Shown here: in pieces, positions 54,167 to 63,384 of the stretch
Layout of the letters: every line of letters begins with the position of its first letter
Numbering within the stretch: the first letter of the stretch is position 1
NCBI GenBank assembly: GCA_964397625.1
Contig: CAYNJT010000006.1
Location: forward strand, 24,676-88,675
DNA length: 64,000 nt
Source of the DNA: Leptolinea sp964397625
Lineage (GTDB): Bacteria; Chloroflexota; Anaerolineae; Anaerolineales; Anaerolineaceae
Direction of reading: 5' to 3'
Notes under the pieces: model-generated
The model's input: the letters and a program-made list of their open reading frames with translations, nothing else
Told to the model about the DNA's origin: nothing
Databases searched by the model: none
Made by a program: the position numbers and the translations under genes

Positions 54167-55306
54167 ATGGCGGAAAAAATTTTAATTGTCGATGACGACC
54201 TTGAAACATTGCGCCTTGTAGGTTTGATCCTCGAACGGGGAGGTTATCAGATCACGGCGGCCAGCAATGGCCAGCAGGCGCTTACCCTCGCGCACAGTGA
54301 ACAACCCAACCTGATCATCCTCGATGTGATGATGCCGGATATGGACGGCTATCAGGTGATGAAAAACATCCGGCAGGATAACAGCATCAATACCATCCCG
54401 GTATTAATGTTCACTGCCAAAGCGGGTATTGAAGATAAGATCACCGGGTATGAAACCGGTGTTGATGATTACCTGACCAAACCAATTCACCCGGCCGAGT
54501 TGGTGGCTCACGTGAAGGCCGTGTTGAGCCGTGCCGCCAGCAAAGCCAAAGAGATCCAGAGTGACTGTACAGTGATGGGATTTATGGCAGCCCGGGGCGG
54601 CCTGGGGGTTTCCACCCTGGTACTGAACCTGGCCATCGCCATGTATAACAAAACGCAAAAATTTACGGCTGCTATTGAAACCATCCCCGGTTATGGTTCC
54701 TGGGCCTGGGAACTTGGCCATTCCGATTCAGAAGGATTGGATAAGATTCTCAAAACCGCGCCGGAAAACATAACGCGCAATTCCGTAAAGAACGAACTCA
54801 TTCTTACCACGTATGGTGTCCATCTATTAATGGCTTCCCCAAAACTGAAAGATCAAGACATCATTAACAACGCCGCCCAATATCAGGCATTTGTGCGTGA
54901 ACTAACCGAGATGAGTGAATACCTGCTTGTGGATATCGGTTCTCCCTGCAACCCGAACTGGCGGCGCATCTTAAGCATGTGCAACGAAGCGGTGATTATT
55001 GTCGACCCCGATCCCACTACCATGCGCCGGACCAAAGCTCTTCTCCAGGAAATTGATACCTTCGGATTTGGCAAATCACGCAAAGTAACCGCGGTGGCCG
55101 TCAACCGAGCGCGCTCAGATATTCAATTAACCCTACCGCAAATGCAGGAAGCCTTGGGAATTCCAGTAGCCATTCTCATGCCACCCGCTCCCGAGCTGGC
55201 TTACCAGGCAGCTACGCGCTCAATTCCGTTATCCCTGCTGCAACCTGAGAGCCTGCTGTCACAGCAATTTATCCGCCTGGCAGATCAACTACTTGCCAAA
55301 AAGTGA
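54167..55306 (+). CDS. Response regulator receiver fused to a CpaE/MinD-like ATPase domain
   Basis: A 379-residue protein. Residues 1-122 are a receiver domain: VDDD at 8-11, phospho-acceptor Asp53 in LIILDVMMPDMD, Thr83 and Lys105. Residues about 135-375 are a ParA/MinD-like domain like the pilus-assembly CpaE. Its Walker A reads AARGGLGVSTLV (141-152): the Lys residues of the deviant P-loop are absent, so ATP binding is doubtful. VDIGSP, VDPDPT and VAVNRARSDIQ follow. It may be a phosphorylation-controlled scaffold. It ends in a GTGA overlap with the sirtuin gene. Confidence 0.86.
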   Translation: MAEKILIVDDDLETLRLVGLILERGGYQITAASNGQQALTLAHSEQPNLIILDVMMPDMDGYQVMKNIRQDNSINTIPVLMFTAKAGIEDKITGYETGVDDYLTKPIHPAELVAHVKAVLSRAASKAKEIQSDCTVMGFMAARGGLGVSTLVLNLAIAMYNKTQKFTAAIETIPGYGSWAWELGHSDSEGLDKILKTAPENITRNSVKNELILTTYGVHLLMASPKLKDQDIINNAAQYQAFVRELTEMSEYLLVDIGSPCNPNWRRILSMCNEAVIIVDPDPTTMRRTKALLQEIDTFGFGKSRKVTAVAVNRARSDIQLTLPQMQEALGIPVAILMPPAPELAYQAATRSIPLSLLQPESLLSQQFIRLADQLLAKK

Positions 55307-56073
55307 TTCATCCGGAAGAACTGACGGAGCAGTTGGATCGGGCGGCCAGTCTGCTTCGATCCAGTAGAAGTACTGTGGTTTTTACTGGCGCCGGGATTTC
55401 CGTCCCCTCTGGAATTCCGGATTTCCGATCCGCGTCTACCGGCCTGTGGCAACGCTTTGACCCCATGCAGACGGCTTCACTGACAGCCTTCAGGAAACGA
55501 CCTGAAGCTTTTTACGCCTGGCTCGAACCTCTGGCGCGAACAATTTTGCTGGCTGAACCCAACCCGGCGCATGTTGCCCTGGCCGAGCTGCAGAGAGCCG
55601 GACACGTTCAGACGGTTATCACCCAGAATATTGACCGGTTGCACCAGCGGGCTGGTTGCACCGATGTAATAGAACTGCACGGCAATATGGACCGACTGGT
55701 CTGCGTGACGTGTGGAGTGGATTTCCCCGCAAGGGATTTTATTGTTTCCTGGCTGGATCAGCATCAACTACCAGCCTGTTCGCGCTGCCATTCCATCCTT
55801 AAACCGGATATTGTTCTGTATGAAGAGGTCTTACCGCAGGACGCATGGGATCAGGCTGAACAGGTTTGCGAACAGGCCGATGTGATTCTGGTAGTGGGAA
55901 CTTCCCTTGAAGTTATGCCGGCGGCATCTCTGCCGCTGGAAGGATTTCATCGCGGTGCAAAATTGATCCTGTTGAATCTCTCTTCCACCCCAATGGATGC
56001 TCTGGCTGAATTAGCATTGGCCATGGATGCGGCCGAAGGACTTCCAGCTATATGCAAGCGTGTCTTATCTTAA
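55303..56073 (+). CDS. Sirtuin NAD-dependent protein deacylase
   Basis: A 256-residue SIR2-family protein. NAD-binding GAGISVPSGIPDFRS, then TQNIDRLHQRAG, the catalytic His in ELHGNMDRL, and a zinc cluster with two CxxC pairs (VCVTC and ACSRC). VVGTSLEVMPAASLP completes the NAD site. It removes acetyl or other acyl groups from lysine using NAD. The start is GTG 55303, overlapping the previous stop as GTGA. Its stop TAA shares bases with the convergent mutL stop. Confidence 0.94.
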   Translation: MIHPEELTEQLDRAASLLRSSRSTVVFTGAGISVPSGIPDFRSASTGLWQRFDPMQTASLTAFRKRPEAFYAWLEPLARTILLAEPNPAHVALAELQRAGHVQTVITQNIDRLHQRAGCTDVIELHGNMDRLVCVTCGVDFPARDFIVSWLDQHQLPACSRCHSILKPDIVLYEEVLPQDAWDQAEQVCEQADVILVVGTSLEVMPAASLPLEGFHRGAKLILLNLSSTPMDALAELALAMDAAEGLPAICKRVLS

Positions 56074-57812
56074 CGCGCGCCTTTTCGGCCAAACTGACGT
56101 TCCAATAGATCAATGGAAAGATGAATCATTGTTGGCCTGCCGTGCGGACAGGTTCTTGGTGACCGGCATTTTTCAAGATCTAATAGAAGCGCCTTTTGTT
56201 CCTGTTCAGTCAAGATTTGTCCGGCTTTAACAGCCGCCCTTTTGCAGACACGCGCGATGAGTCGGGCTTCTCGTTGGCTTTGCAGGGGTGTTTCATCCTC
56301 TTCAAAATCCTCTACCAGTACCTGCAATGCGGCAGAAGGTTTTAGACCGGCCAGGATGACGGGAATCGCCCTCACGCGGAATGTGGCTGCTCCAAATGGT
56401 TCTATATTAAAGCCGTAATGCGCGAGGATCGGAAGTTGTTCATGGATCAACCGGGCAGCCGGCGCGGAAAGCTCAATCATTTCAGGTTGCAATAATGACT
56501 GTGAAGGCACCCCCCCGGCGGGGTGGTCCATCATGCGCTCGAAAAGAATACGTTCATGGGCGGCGTGCTGATCGATCAGGTAAAGGCCATCCGGTGCTTC
56601 AGCTACAAGATACGTGGCGCCAATCTGACCGACCAATCGCAATAGTGGGAGAATGCCGGAAGGGAATTCTGGCTGTGCTGTTAATTCTTTCTGACTTTCA
56701 GGTGATGTCTCCTCTTGGGGTTGTTCTTGTGAAGCCAGATCGGCCGCCATCTGCCAGTCGGGAGAGACCAGATGTGGCTGCGGTTGATAATTTTCCCAAC
56801 GGGAAGGCTGTACCACAGGTACAGGCGAAGAAGCCAGCAGCGCGCGCCGTACGCCGCGCTGAACAATACTGAATACTTGATCCTGACTGCGGAAGCGGAC
56901 TTCTGCTTTCGCCGGATGCACATTCACATCGATAGATTCGGGAGGCAAAGTAAGGAACAGCACAGCCGCTGGAAAACGTCCAACCATCAACATTGTATGA
57001 TACGCTTGAATCAACGCGCTGCTCAATGCCGGGTCTTGAACCCAACGGCCGTTTACAAAAAAGGTAATATCCTTACGTGTTCCCCGGGTGATGGCAATGG
57101 GACTGATAAATCCATCCAAATCCATGCCCTCTTCCTGAAGGAGCACTTCGATCATCTGTCTGGCAAGGTCAAGACCGTAAAGACCGGCCAGAACTTCACG
57201 CCGGTTGCCATTTCCGGGAGTCATCAAGCCGGTATGCCCATCCTGTTCCAGTTGAAAGCGAACATGCGGATACGCCAGAGCATAACGCGCCACCAGGTTG
57301 TCAATTTGAGCGCGTTCAGTGGAATCCGTCTTCAAGAATTTAAGACGCGCTGGAACGGTCATAAACAAATCTTCCACACGTACAGTCGTTCCACGATTAA
57401 GGCCTGCGGGTTCAAAACTGCATTCCTTGCCCCCTTCAATCAACAGGCGGGCGCCCGCAGCTTCATCCGCTGTTTTCGATTCCAGCGTCAGGCGGGACAC
57501 GGATGATATGGAAGCCAAAGCCTCACCCCGAAAACCGAGCGATTTGATATGAAAAAGGTCATCGGCGGTGCGCAGTTTGCTTGTCGCGTGGCGGGCCATG
57601 GCAACCCGCATTTCATCCATGGCGATACCACAGCCATCGTCACTGACTTCGATGAGACGTTTCCCCGCATTCTCAACACGGACGCGAATACTCGACGCGC
57701 CGGCATCAAGCGCGTTTTCAACCAGTTCTTTGACCACTGAAGCCGGACGTTCTACAACTTCTCCGGCCGCGATTTGTGAAGCCACTTCATCAGGTAAGAT
57801 TTGTATATTCAC
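56070..57812 (-). CDS. mutL: DNA mismatch repair protein MutL
   Basis: A 580-residue GHKL ATPase. The N-terminal part has ILPDEVASQIAAGEVVERPA, ENALDAGASSI, DDGCGIAMDEM and SLGFRGEALASISSVS. The C-terminal part holds the endonuclease motif DQHAAHERILFERM and CPHGRPTMIH, so it is a MutL with its own nicking activity, as in organisms without MutH. mutS is not in the window. Start GTG 57812 has AGG 5 nt upstream. It is convergent with the sirtuin gene and divergent from the HAD gene. Confidence 0.96.
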   Translation of the reverse strand: MNIQILPDEVASQIAAGEVVERPASVVKELVENALDAGASSIRVRVENAGKRLIEVSDDGCGIAMDEMRVAMARHATSKLRTADDLFHIKSLGFRGEALASISSVSRLTLESKTADEAAGARLLIEGGKECSFEPAGLNRGTTVRVEDLFMTVPARLKFLKTDSTERAQIDNLVARYALAYPHVRFQLEQDGHTGLMTPGNGNRREVLAGLYGLDLARQMIEVLLQEEGMDLDGFISPIAITRGTRKDITFFVNGRWVQDPALSSALIQAYHTMLMVGRFPAAVLFLTLPPESIDVNVHPAKAEVRFRSQDQVFSIVQRGVRRALLASSPVPVVQPSRWENYQPQPHLVSPDWQMAADLASQEQPQEETSPESQKELTAQPEFPSGILPLLRLVGQIGATYLVAEAPDGLYLIDQHAAHERILFERMMDHPAGGVPSQSLLQPEMIELSAPAARLIHEQLPILAHYGFNIEPFGAATFRVRAIPVILAGLKPSAALQVLVEDFEEDETPLQSQREARLIARVCKRAAVKAGQILTEQEQKALLLDLEKCRSPRTCPHGRPTMIHLSIDLLERQFGRKGAR

Positions 57813-57830
57813 TCAAGCCTGCCCGGCATG

Positions 57831-57838
57831 ATTATAAT
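57831..57838. promoter_or_regulatory. Overlapping divergent -10 sequences between mutL and the HAD gene
   Basis: ATTATAAT reads as TATAAT on both strands. Each lies a short distance before its gene (about 20 nt before mutL, 55 nt before the HAD gene). Neither has a good -35. Confidence 0.35.
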
Positions 57839-57892
57839 CAACCTGCCTGCCGGACGCGAATGAATATAGACTGGCGGCACAAAGGATAATCA

Positions 57893-58561
57893 TTGTTACA
57901 GGCGGATAGATACACCACATTGGTATTTGACCTGGATGAGACCCTGTATGAGTCTTCCACCGGGATCTGGCAGGCCATCCGCGATCGTATTGGTCTGTAT
58001 ATGCACGATCGTATGGGATTTGATTGGGAGACCATTCCCGGCCTGCGCGCCAACCTGTTCACCACCTATGGAACCACGCTGCGCGGATTAATAACCCTGT
58101 ATGATGTCGATCCGCAGGATTACCTGGATTTCGTCCATGATATTCCCATGCAAACCTTTCTGAAACCGGATCCCGAATTACGCGATTTGCTCAATTCGTA
58201 TCCTCAGAGGAAGATCATCTTCACCAACGCGGATCGCAGACACGCCCAGCGTGTTGTGAAAGCCCTGGGAATAGATTCGGCATTTGATCAGATCATCGAC
58301 ATCCGGGATATTGAACCGCACTGCAAGCCGATGCCTGAAGCCTTTCAGGCGGCTCTTAAAATGGCGGACCTTGAACCAGCACAATGCATTATGCTGGATG
58401 ATTCGCAATCCAACCTGGCCACAGCCCGTTCACTGGGAATGGGGACCATCCGGGTGGGGAGCGACCAATTGTCGTGGGATTATGATGAGTGTATCTCCCG
58501 CATTCATAACCTGCCCGATGTGCTATCCAATATTAGTCATTCCCCGGAGAATTCCGGATGA
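57893..58561 (+). CDS. HAD-superfamily phosphatase, pyrimidine 5'-nucleotidase (SDT1)-like
   Basis: A 222-residue protein. Motif I is LVFDLDETLYESS, with nucleophile and acid/base Asp residues. Motif II is IIFTNADRRHAQ, and motif III/IV is CKPMPEAFQAAL and IMLDDSQSNLATA. This order is that of the yeast SDT1-type nucleotidases, so nucleotide monophosphates or a small phospho-metabolite are likely substrates. The start is TTG 57893 with AAAGGA 6 nt upstream. It ends in an ATGA overlap with the small membrane-protein gene. Confidence 0.88.
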   Translation: MLQADRYTTLVFDLDETLYESSTGIWQAIRDRIGLYMHDRMGFDWETIPGLRANLFTTYGTTLRGLITLYDVDPQDYLDFVHDIPMQTFLKPDPELRDLLNSYPQRKIIFTNADRRHAQRVVKALGIDSAFDQIIDIRDIEPHCKPMPEAFQAALKMADLEPAQCIMLDDSQSNLATARSLGMGTIRVGSDQLSWDYDECISRIHNLPDVLSNISHSPENSG

Positions 58562-58824
58562 CTTTGATAGATCTGGCTCCCTATTTGCTGGTGCTGATAA
58601 TCCTGCTTATTAATATTGCTCTATGGAGTTCATTCAAGCGAAATAAAGGAAACCGGCAGCTCGAATTCTGGCAAAAGGTTGGGTCCACCCTGCAAAAACC
58701 ATGGGAAAAAGAAGATAGAACCTATCGGGAGCTTTCCGAACGAGTTAAAAATCTTAAAGAAAAACCGTCAAATAATTCATCGCAGGAAGATCATTCTTCC
58801 CTTGAGATAGATCAGGGAAAATAG
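58558..58824 (+). CDS. Small single-span membrane protein, unknown function
   Basis: An 88-residue protein with one hydrophobic helix at residues about 6-24 (APYLLVLIILLINIALW) and a charged, probably helical, tail (KEDRTYRELSERVKNLKEK). I do not recognise it. It overlaps the HAD gene and is 20 nt from the S41 peptidase gene. A role as a small membrane partner of the peptidase is possible but unsupported beyond order. Confidence 0.7.
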   Translation: MTLIDLAPYLLVLIILLINIALWSSFKRNKGNRQLEFWQKVGSTLQKPWEKEDRTYRELSERVKNLKEKPSNNSSQEDHSSLEIDQGK

Positions 58825-58844
58825 GATATAGAAGGCACACAATT

Positions 58845-60056
58845 ATGAAACCAATTCGCATTGTACTGGCTGCCATGTTGGCCACATTAATCGTTCTGGG
58901 ATTTTTCGCCGGTGGAATGATCGCCGGAATGTATGTTCCTGATGACATGGTCGCCATGTTAAAGTTGCCTGGGCTTACCACCACCTCAACCACAGAGGTT
59001 CGAGACAAACTGTTTTCACCTTTCTGGCAGGCCTGGGATCTGGTTCACAGGGATTTCTTCAAGCAGCCTGTTGATGATGAGAAACTCTTGCAGGGCGCCA
59101 TCCGCGGGATGATGAGTTCTCTGGGAGATCCACATACCTCTTATATGGATCCCAATGAATACCGTCAAATGTCCGATCCGCTGGAAGGTGAATATGAAGG
59201 AATTGGCGCCATTGTGGATATAAAAGGTGATTTTGTAACAATGATCAGCTTCTTCCCGGGCTCTCCGGCTGAACTGGCTGGATTGAAGCCTGGAGACATG
59301 GTGATCGCCATCGATGGAAAAGATATGACTGGTGTGGATGGCAACCTGGTTCTCAAACAGATACGCGGACCTGCCGGAACAGAAGTCACATTAACAATCA
59401 AACGCAAGGACGAGGATGAGCCTATCATTGTCAAGGTGAAACGCCAGAAAATCCAGATGAACAGCGTCGAAAGCAAAATGCTGGAAGGTGATATCGCCTA
59501 CATTCAATTACTGACTTTCGGCGAAAAAACAACCGATGAATTGAAAAAGGCGATTAGAACCCTCAAGGAAAAGAATCCCAGGGGGCTGATTCTGGATCTA
59601 CGCAACAATGGCGGCGGATTCTTAAACACGGCCATTGAGGTGGCGTCTCAATTCACGACCTCTGATGTTGTCCTCTATGAGCAATACGGAAGTGGAGAAA
59701 AGAAAACGTTTAATACCATTCCCGGCGGAATTGCCAAAGACATCCCCATGGTGGTATTGATCAACGGCGGATCAGCCAGCGCGTCTGAGATCGTAGCCGG
59801 CGCGTTGCAGGATTCCGGCCGCGCGAAATTGGTTGGAGAGAAATCTTATGGCAAGGGTTCTGTTCAAAACTGGATTCCATTGATCAATGAGCAGGGGGCG
59901 GTTCGCATCACAGTTGCCAGCTGGGTTACCCCAAAAGAACGCCAGATCAATGAAGAAGGGCTCAAGCCCGATGTGGAAATTAAATTGACGGAAGAAGATG
60001 TGAAAGCGCAGAACGACATTCAATTGAAAAAAGCAATTGAAATTCTTACGAAATAG
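58845..60056 (+). CDS. C-terminal processing (S41) peptidase
   Basis: A 403-residue peptidase with an N-terminal membrane anchor (residues about 5-30), a PDZ domain (about 105-195, EGIGAIVDIKGDFVTMIS, GLKPGDMVIAIDGKDM) and the S41 catalytic core. Catalytic Ser312 is in NGGSASASEI and Lys337 in KSYGKGSVQ, with Gln341 beside it; the Ser-Lys-Gln spacing matches CtpB of Bacillus. It cuts protein C-termini outside the membrane. A strong hairpin terminator follows at 60075-60116. Confidence 0.94.
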   Translation: MKPIRIVLAAMLATLIVLGFFAGGMIAGMYVPDDMVAMLKLPGLTTTSTTEVRDKLFSPFWQAWDLVHRDFFKQPVDDEKLLQGAIRGMMSSLGDPHTSYMDPNEYRQMSDPLEGEYEGIGAIVDIKGDFVTMISFFPGSPAELAGLKPGDMVIAIDGKDMTGVDGNLVLKQIRGPAGTEVTLTIKRKDEDEPIIVKVKRQKIQMNSVESKMLEGDIAYIQLLTFGEKTTDELKKAIRTLKEKNPRGLILDLRNNGGGFLNTAIEVASQFTTSDVVLYEQYGSGEKKTFNTIPGGIAKDIPMVVLINGGSASASEIVAGALQDSGRAKLVGEKSYGKGSVQNWIPLINEQGAVRITVASWVTPKERQINEEGLKPDVEIKLTEEDVKAQNDIQLKKAIEILTK

Positions 60057-60074
60057 GAAATATCAAAAACTTAT

Positions 60075-60116
60075 AAACGGCTTCCAGAAATTAAAACTGG
60101 AAGCCGTTTTGATTTT
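60075..60116 (+). terminator. Rho-independent terminator after the S41 peptidase gene
   Basis: A 13-bp perfect stem, AAACGGCTTCCAG with CTGGAAGCCGTTT, 9-nt loop, then TGATTTT. It begins 18 nt after the stop. Confidence 0.85.
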
Positions 60117-60245
60117 CCTGGCCTGTTTTATGGATGGCAGCGATCTTGATTTCAAAGAATATTCGATAGCCTCACTAGAATCGATTGTAGGTTTCGCAAA
60201 ATTCAAAAAAGATGCCACCAATTTTGCCGGGAAGCCATCTTCAAT

Positions 60246-60275
60246 TTGACGGTTTACCGCTGTAGGGGGTATAAT
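60246..60275 (+). promoter_or_regulatory. Promoter of the S1-domain gene
   Basis: TTGACG, 18 nt, perfect TATAAT. The RNA would start near 60282, about 35 nt before ATG 60316. Confidence 0.8.
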
Positions 60276-60315
60276 CTGGCGTCATTAAATTTGTAATCAT
60301 ATGGAGATAGGCGCG

Positions 60316-61167
60316 ATGGAAACGATCGATGCGCAATCGGAAAACTCAACCAGCGGATTGAAACCCAAAACTCATTTCACTGGAAAGGTAGTAAAGACCA
60401 GCCTGGCCGGCGCGCTGGTCGACATTGGAGAGAAGTCACCCGCTTATCTCCATGTCTCACAACTGCCGCCTGCGTCAGATGGCACCCCCAAAGGTGTTGA
60501 AGAAATCCTGAAACCCGGTCAGGATGTGGATGTCTGGGTAAAACGCGTGAAAGACGGCCGCGTCGAATTGACCATGATCAAACCCATGGATTTCGACTGG
60601 CGTGACCTGAAAAAAGACCTGGTTGTTTCCGGCAAAGTCGTGCGCATTGAAAAATTTGGTGTGTTCGTGGAGATTGGCGCCGAACGCCCCGGTCTGGTCC
60701 ACATCAGCGAAATGGCGCATGGATTCGTGAAAGCCGCCGAAGATGTGGTCAAAGAAGGCGACGAAATTCAGGCCATGATCCTGGATGTTGACCGCAAAAA
60801 GAAACAGATCAAGTTGAGCATGAAAGCTCTGCTTCCTGAACCTGAAAAGACAGAAGAACCCGCTCCCCGTTCCAAACCGGCCGGTGGCAGCAATGCCCCC
60901 CGTGGTGAACGAAGTGAACGCAGCGACCGCGGCGAACGCAAAGGCGGCCGCCGTCGTGAAAATGCGACTGAAGATTACAGCGTGTATTTGCAATCAGAGA
61001 CTCCTTCCGAGCCTGAATTGACCGCCATGGAAATCGCATACCGCAACGCCATGGGCAAAGCCAAATCCAAACGATCCATCGCCCAGGAAAAGCACAAACG
61101 CGCTGAAGCCCAGGAACGGGATGAGATCTTTTCCCGCACTTTGACCAACAAAATCAAGACCTCATAG
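60316..61167 (+). CDS. RNA-binding protein with two S1 domains
   Basis: A 283-residue cytoplasmic protein. Two S1 (OB-fold) domains occupy residues about 18-95 (TGKVVKTSLAGALVDIGEKS, YLHVSQL) and about 105-180 (SGKVVRIEKFGVFVEIGAER, VHISEM). A basic, Arg/Glu-rich low-complexity linker (SERSDRGERKGGRRRE) and a short C-terminal helix follow. It is like the S1-domain general stress or ribosome-associated proteins of Gram-positive bacteria. An in-frame ATG at 60301 exists, but ATG 60316 has GGAG upstream. A terminator at 61221 ends the gene. Confidence 0.9.
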   Translation: METIDAQSENSTSGLKPKTHFTGKVVKTSLAGALVDIGEKSPAYLHVSQLPPASDGTPKGVEEILKPGQDVDVWVKRVKDGRVELTMIKPMDFDWRDLKKDLVVSGKVVRIEKFGVFVEIGAERPGLVHISEMAHGFVKAAEDVVKEGDEIQAMILDVDRKKKQIKLSMKALLPEPEKTEEPAPRSKPAGGSNAPRGERSERSDRGERKGGRRRENATEDYSVYLQSETPSEPELTAMEIAYRNAMGKAKSKRSIAQEKHKRAEAQERDEIFSRTLTNKIKTS

Positions 61168-61220
61168 GTTATGGGCGGACGAAAGAAACCAATCGTCCAG
61201 CTGCTCAAGACGCAAACCAA

Positions 61221-61271
61221 AAGTGGGGAGGCGCCCAATCAACGGCCCTCCCCACTTCTCTTTTAATTTTT
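61221..61271 (+). terminator. Rho-independent terminator between the S1 gene and pyrG
   Basis: An 11-bp stem AAGTGGGGAGG with CCTCCCCACTT, 15-nt loop, followed by CTCTTTTAATTTTT. The only other item in this 139-nt gap is a short open frame, rejected below. Confidence 0.8.
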
Positions 61272-61306
61272 AACAGATAAACCATTTTTTACGAAAGGAT
61301 CCAAGT

Positions 61307-62932
61307 ATGGCAACCAAATATATCTTTTTTACAGGCGGGGTCGTCAGCTCAGTGGGTAAAGGGGTTACCGCTGCTGCCATTGGCCGGCTTTTAAAAGAAC
61401 GGGGATTCAAGGTTGCCGTTCAAAAACTGGACCCTTATATCAATGTTGATCCGGGGACGATGAGCCCGTACCAGCATGGAGAGGTATTCGTGTTGGATGA
61501 CGGCGCCGAAACCGACCTCGATCTGGGTCATTATGAACGCTTCATCGATATCCGCCTTAACCGGGTCTGCAACATCACCACCGGTCAGGTATACGCTGAG
61601 GTTATCAGCAACGAACGCCGCGGCGATTATCTGGGCGGCACCATACAGGTTATCCCGCATATCACCAATGAGATCAAACGCCGCATCGGTCTGGTAGCCA
61701 AAACCACGGGCGCCGAGATTGTTCTGGTAGAAGTTGGCGGCACGGTAGGCGATATTGAAAGCCAGCCCTTCCTGGAAGCCATCCGCCAATTGCGCAGCGA
61801 TTTCGGACGTGAGAATACCATGTATATCCACGTCACCTGGTTAACATACATCGGGGCAACCGGCGAGCTAAAGACCAAACCCACCCAGCATTCCGTGCGT
61901 GAACTGCGCGCTCTGGGTATATCACCAGATGTGATCGTGGCGCGCTCTGATTACCCGGTGGAAGACGACCTGATCGAAAAGATCGCCCTGTTCTGCGATG
62001 TGGAGAAGAAAGCCGTGTTTCCCATGGTCACCACGCCGGTGCTCTATGAAATTCCACTTCTGCTCGAAAAAGCCAATGTCGGTGAATACATATTGCAGCG
62101 CATGGGTCTGGAAGCCCGCAACAAACCTGACTGGACGGAATGGGAACACCTGGTCCGGCAGGTCAATAAAGAAAAACCGGTCGTCAAGATCGCGCTGGTT
62201 GGAAAATACGTGGAACTTCACGACGCGTACCTTTCCGTGCGGGAAGCCATCAAGCATGCCGGACTTCACCTGGGCGTCGAAGTAGACCTGCAATGGATCC
62301 ATTCCGCTGAGTTGGAAAAAGGCCGCGGTTGGGACGCTTTGCAATCTGTCGATGGTGTCGTCGTTCCGGGCGGCTTTGGCAGCCGGGGTATTGAAGGAAA
62401 GATCAAGACAGCCCAGTACGCCCGCGAGAATAAGGTTCCCTACCTTGGATTGTGTCTGGGTATGCAGGTCATGGTAGTCGAAATGGCGCGCAACGTTCTA
62501 CATAAAGAAGAAGCCAACTCCACCGAATTTGACCGCGCCACGCCTGACCCGGTAATCGACCTGATGCCTGAACAGACTTCCATCACAGACAAGGGCGGCA
62601 CCATGCGCCTCGGTCTGTATCCCTGCGTTCTAAAAGACGGATCCATCGCTCGCGACGCCTATGGCGTTGACCAGGTGGAAGAACGCCACCGCCACCGTTT
62701 TGAATTCAACAATGCCTACCGCCCTGCTTTGGAAGAAGCCGGTATGCGTCTCTCCGGTCTTTCACCGGATGGCCGCCTGGTGGAAATTTCAGAGATCAAG
62801 GATCATCCCTTCATGGTGGGCACCCAGTTCCACCCGGAATTCCTGAGCCGCCCCAACCGGCCGCATCCACTGTTCTATGCGTTTGTCAAAGCCGCCTGCG
62901 TGAAAGCCGGTTTGGAAACGAACGGAAAATAA
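61307..62932 (+). CDS. pyrG: CTP synthase
   Basis: A 541-residue enzyme that makes CTP from UTP, ATP and glutamine. The synthase part shows GGVVSSVGKGVTAAAIGRLL, KLDPYINVDPGTMSPYQHGE and DLDLGHYERF. The glutaminase part has Cys in YLGLCLGMQVMVVEM and His/Glu in FHPEFLSRPN. Length and motifs fit the family exactly. The Shine-Dalgarno AAAGGA precedes ATG 61307. It ends 6 nt before a bidirectional terminator shared with rnpB. Confidence 0.98.
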   Translation: MATKYIFFTGGVVSSVGKGVTAAAIGRLLKERGFKVAVQKLDPYINVDPGTMSPYQHGEVFVLDDGAETDLDLGHYERFIDIRLNRVCNITTGQVYAEVISNERRGDYLGGTIQVIPHITNEIKRRIGLVAKTTGAEIVLVEVGGTVGDIESQPFLEAIRQLRSDFGRENTMYIHVTWLTYIGATGELKTKPTQHSVRELRALGISPDVIVARSDYPVEDDLIEKIALFCDVEKKAVFPMVTTPVLYEIPLLLEKANVGEYILQRMGLEARNKPDWTEWEHLVRQVNKEKPVVKIALVGKYVELHDAYLSVREAIKHAGLHLGVEVDLQWIHSAELEKGRGWDALQSVDGVVVPGGFGSRGIEGKIKTAQYARENKVPYLGLCLGMQVMVVEMARNVLHKEEANSTEFDRATPDPVIDLMPEQTSITDKGGTMRLGLYPCVLKDGSIARDAYGVDQVEERHRHRFEFNNAYRPALEEAGMRLSGLSPDGRLVEISEIKDHPFMVGTQFHPEFLSRPNRPHPLFYAFVKAACVKAGLETNGK

Positions 62933-62938
62933 ACAAGA

Positions 62939-62964
62939 ACCGCCCTCTTTCAGGGCGGTTTTTC
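62939..62964. terminator. Bidirectional terminator between pyrG and rnpB
   Basis: ACCGCCCT pairs with AGGGCGGT, loop CTTTC. TTTTTC follows on the plus strand and TTCTTGTTTATTTT on the minus strand, so it can stop both pyrG and rnpB transcription. Confidence 0.75.
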
Positions 62965-63380
62965 ATGCCAGGCTAACCTGTAAGCCGCGTTCTGTCCGGA
63001 AAAGAGGTATCTTCACAGACGGTCTTCTCCTGTATGATCATCTCTCTCGGCGGCATGTCGCCATGCCGCTCAAGCAGCCTACCCGGGACTTTTGCCGAAG
63101 CTGAGGAACGGGCCGCTCCTCGCGTGCCCTCCCGAAGGGGGCGCATCATCCCTGCTTGGCCTTGCTGCGATTGGGGGTTGCCTGGCCGGCGCATTACGGC
63201 GCCGCCGGTGGTCTTTTACACCGCCGTTTCACCCTTGCTCCCTCGCGGGAGCGGTATGTTTCTGTGGCCCTATCCCACGGTTGCCCGCGGCGGGGGTTGC
63301 CCGCCAATCTGCCCTGTGCAGCGCGGACTTTCCTCGGCACCACTCAAGGTGATGACGCGATCATCCGGCCAGCCTGGCGC
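62965..63380 (-). ncRNA. rnpB: RNase P RNA (bacterial type A)
   Basis: The catalytic RNA of RNase P, which cuts the 5' leader off tRNA precursors. On the minus strand the diagnostic conserved blocks appear in order: GAGGAAAGTCCGCGCTGC near 63330, GGGTGAAACGGCGG near 63235, CGGGTAGGCTGCTTGAG near 63080 and GGACAGAACGCGGCTTA near 62990. The P1 helix closes with GCCAGGCT at 63371-63378 pairing with AGCCTGGC at 62967-62974, which sets the ends within a few bases. The gene is about 415 nt. Its promoter faces that of tpiA. Confidence 0.96.
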
Positions 63381-63384
63381 TTTC

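Noticed and set aside
60037..60249. A 70-residue open frame
   Set aside because: It covers the end of the peptidase gene, a strong terminator hairpin and non-coding sequence; no Shine-Dalgarno or family resemblance.
61171..61266. A 31-codon frame starting 4 nt after the S1 gene
   Set aside because: Its second half is the terminator stem, so it is unlikely to be translated as a functional peptide. A leader-peptide role cannot be excluded but nothing supports it.
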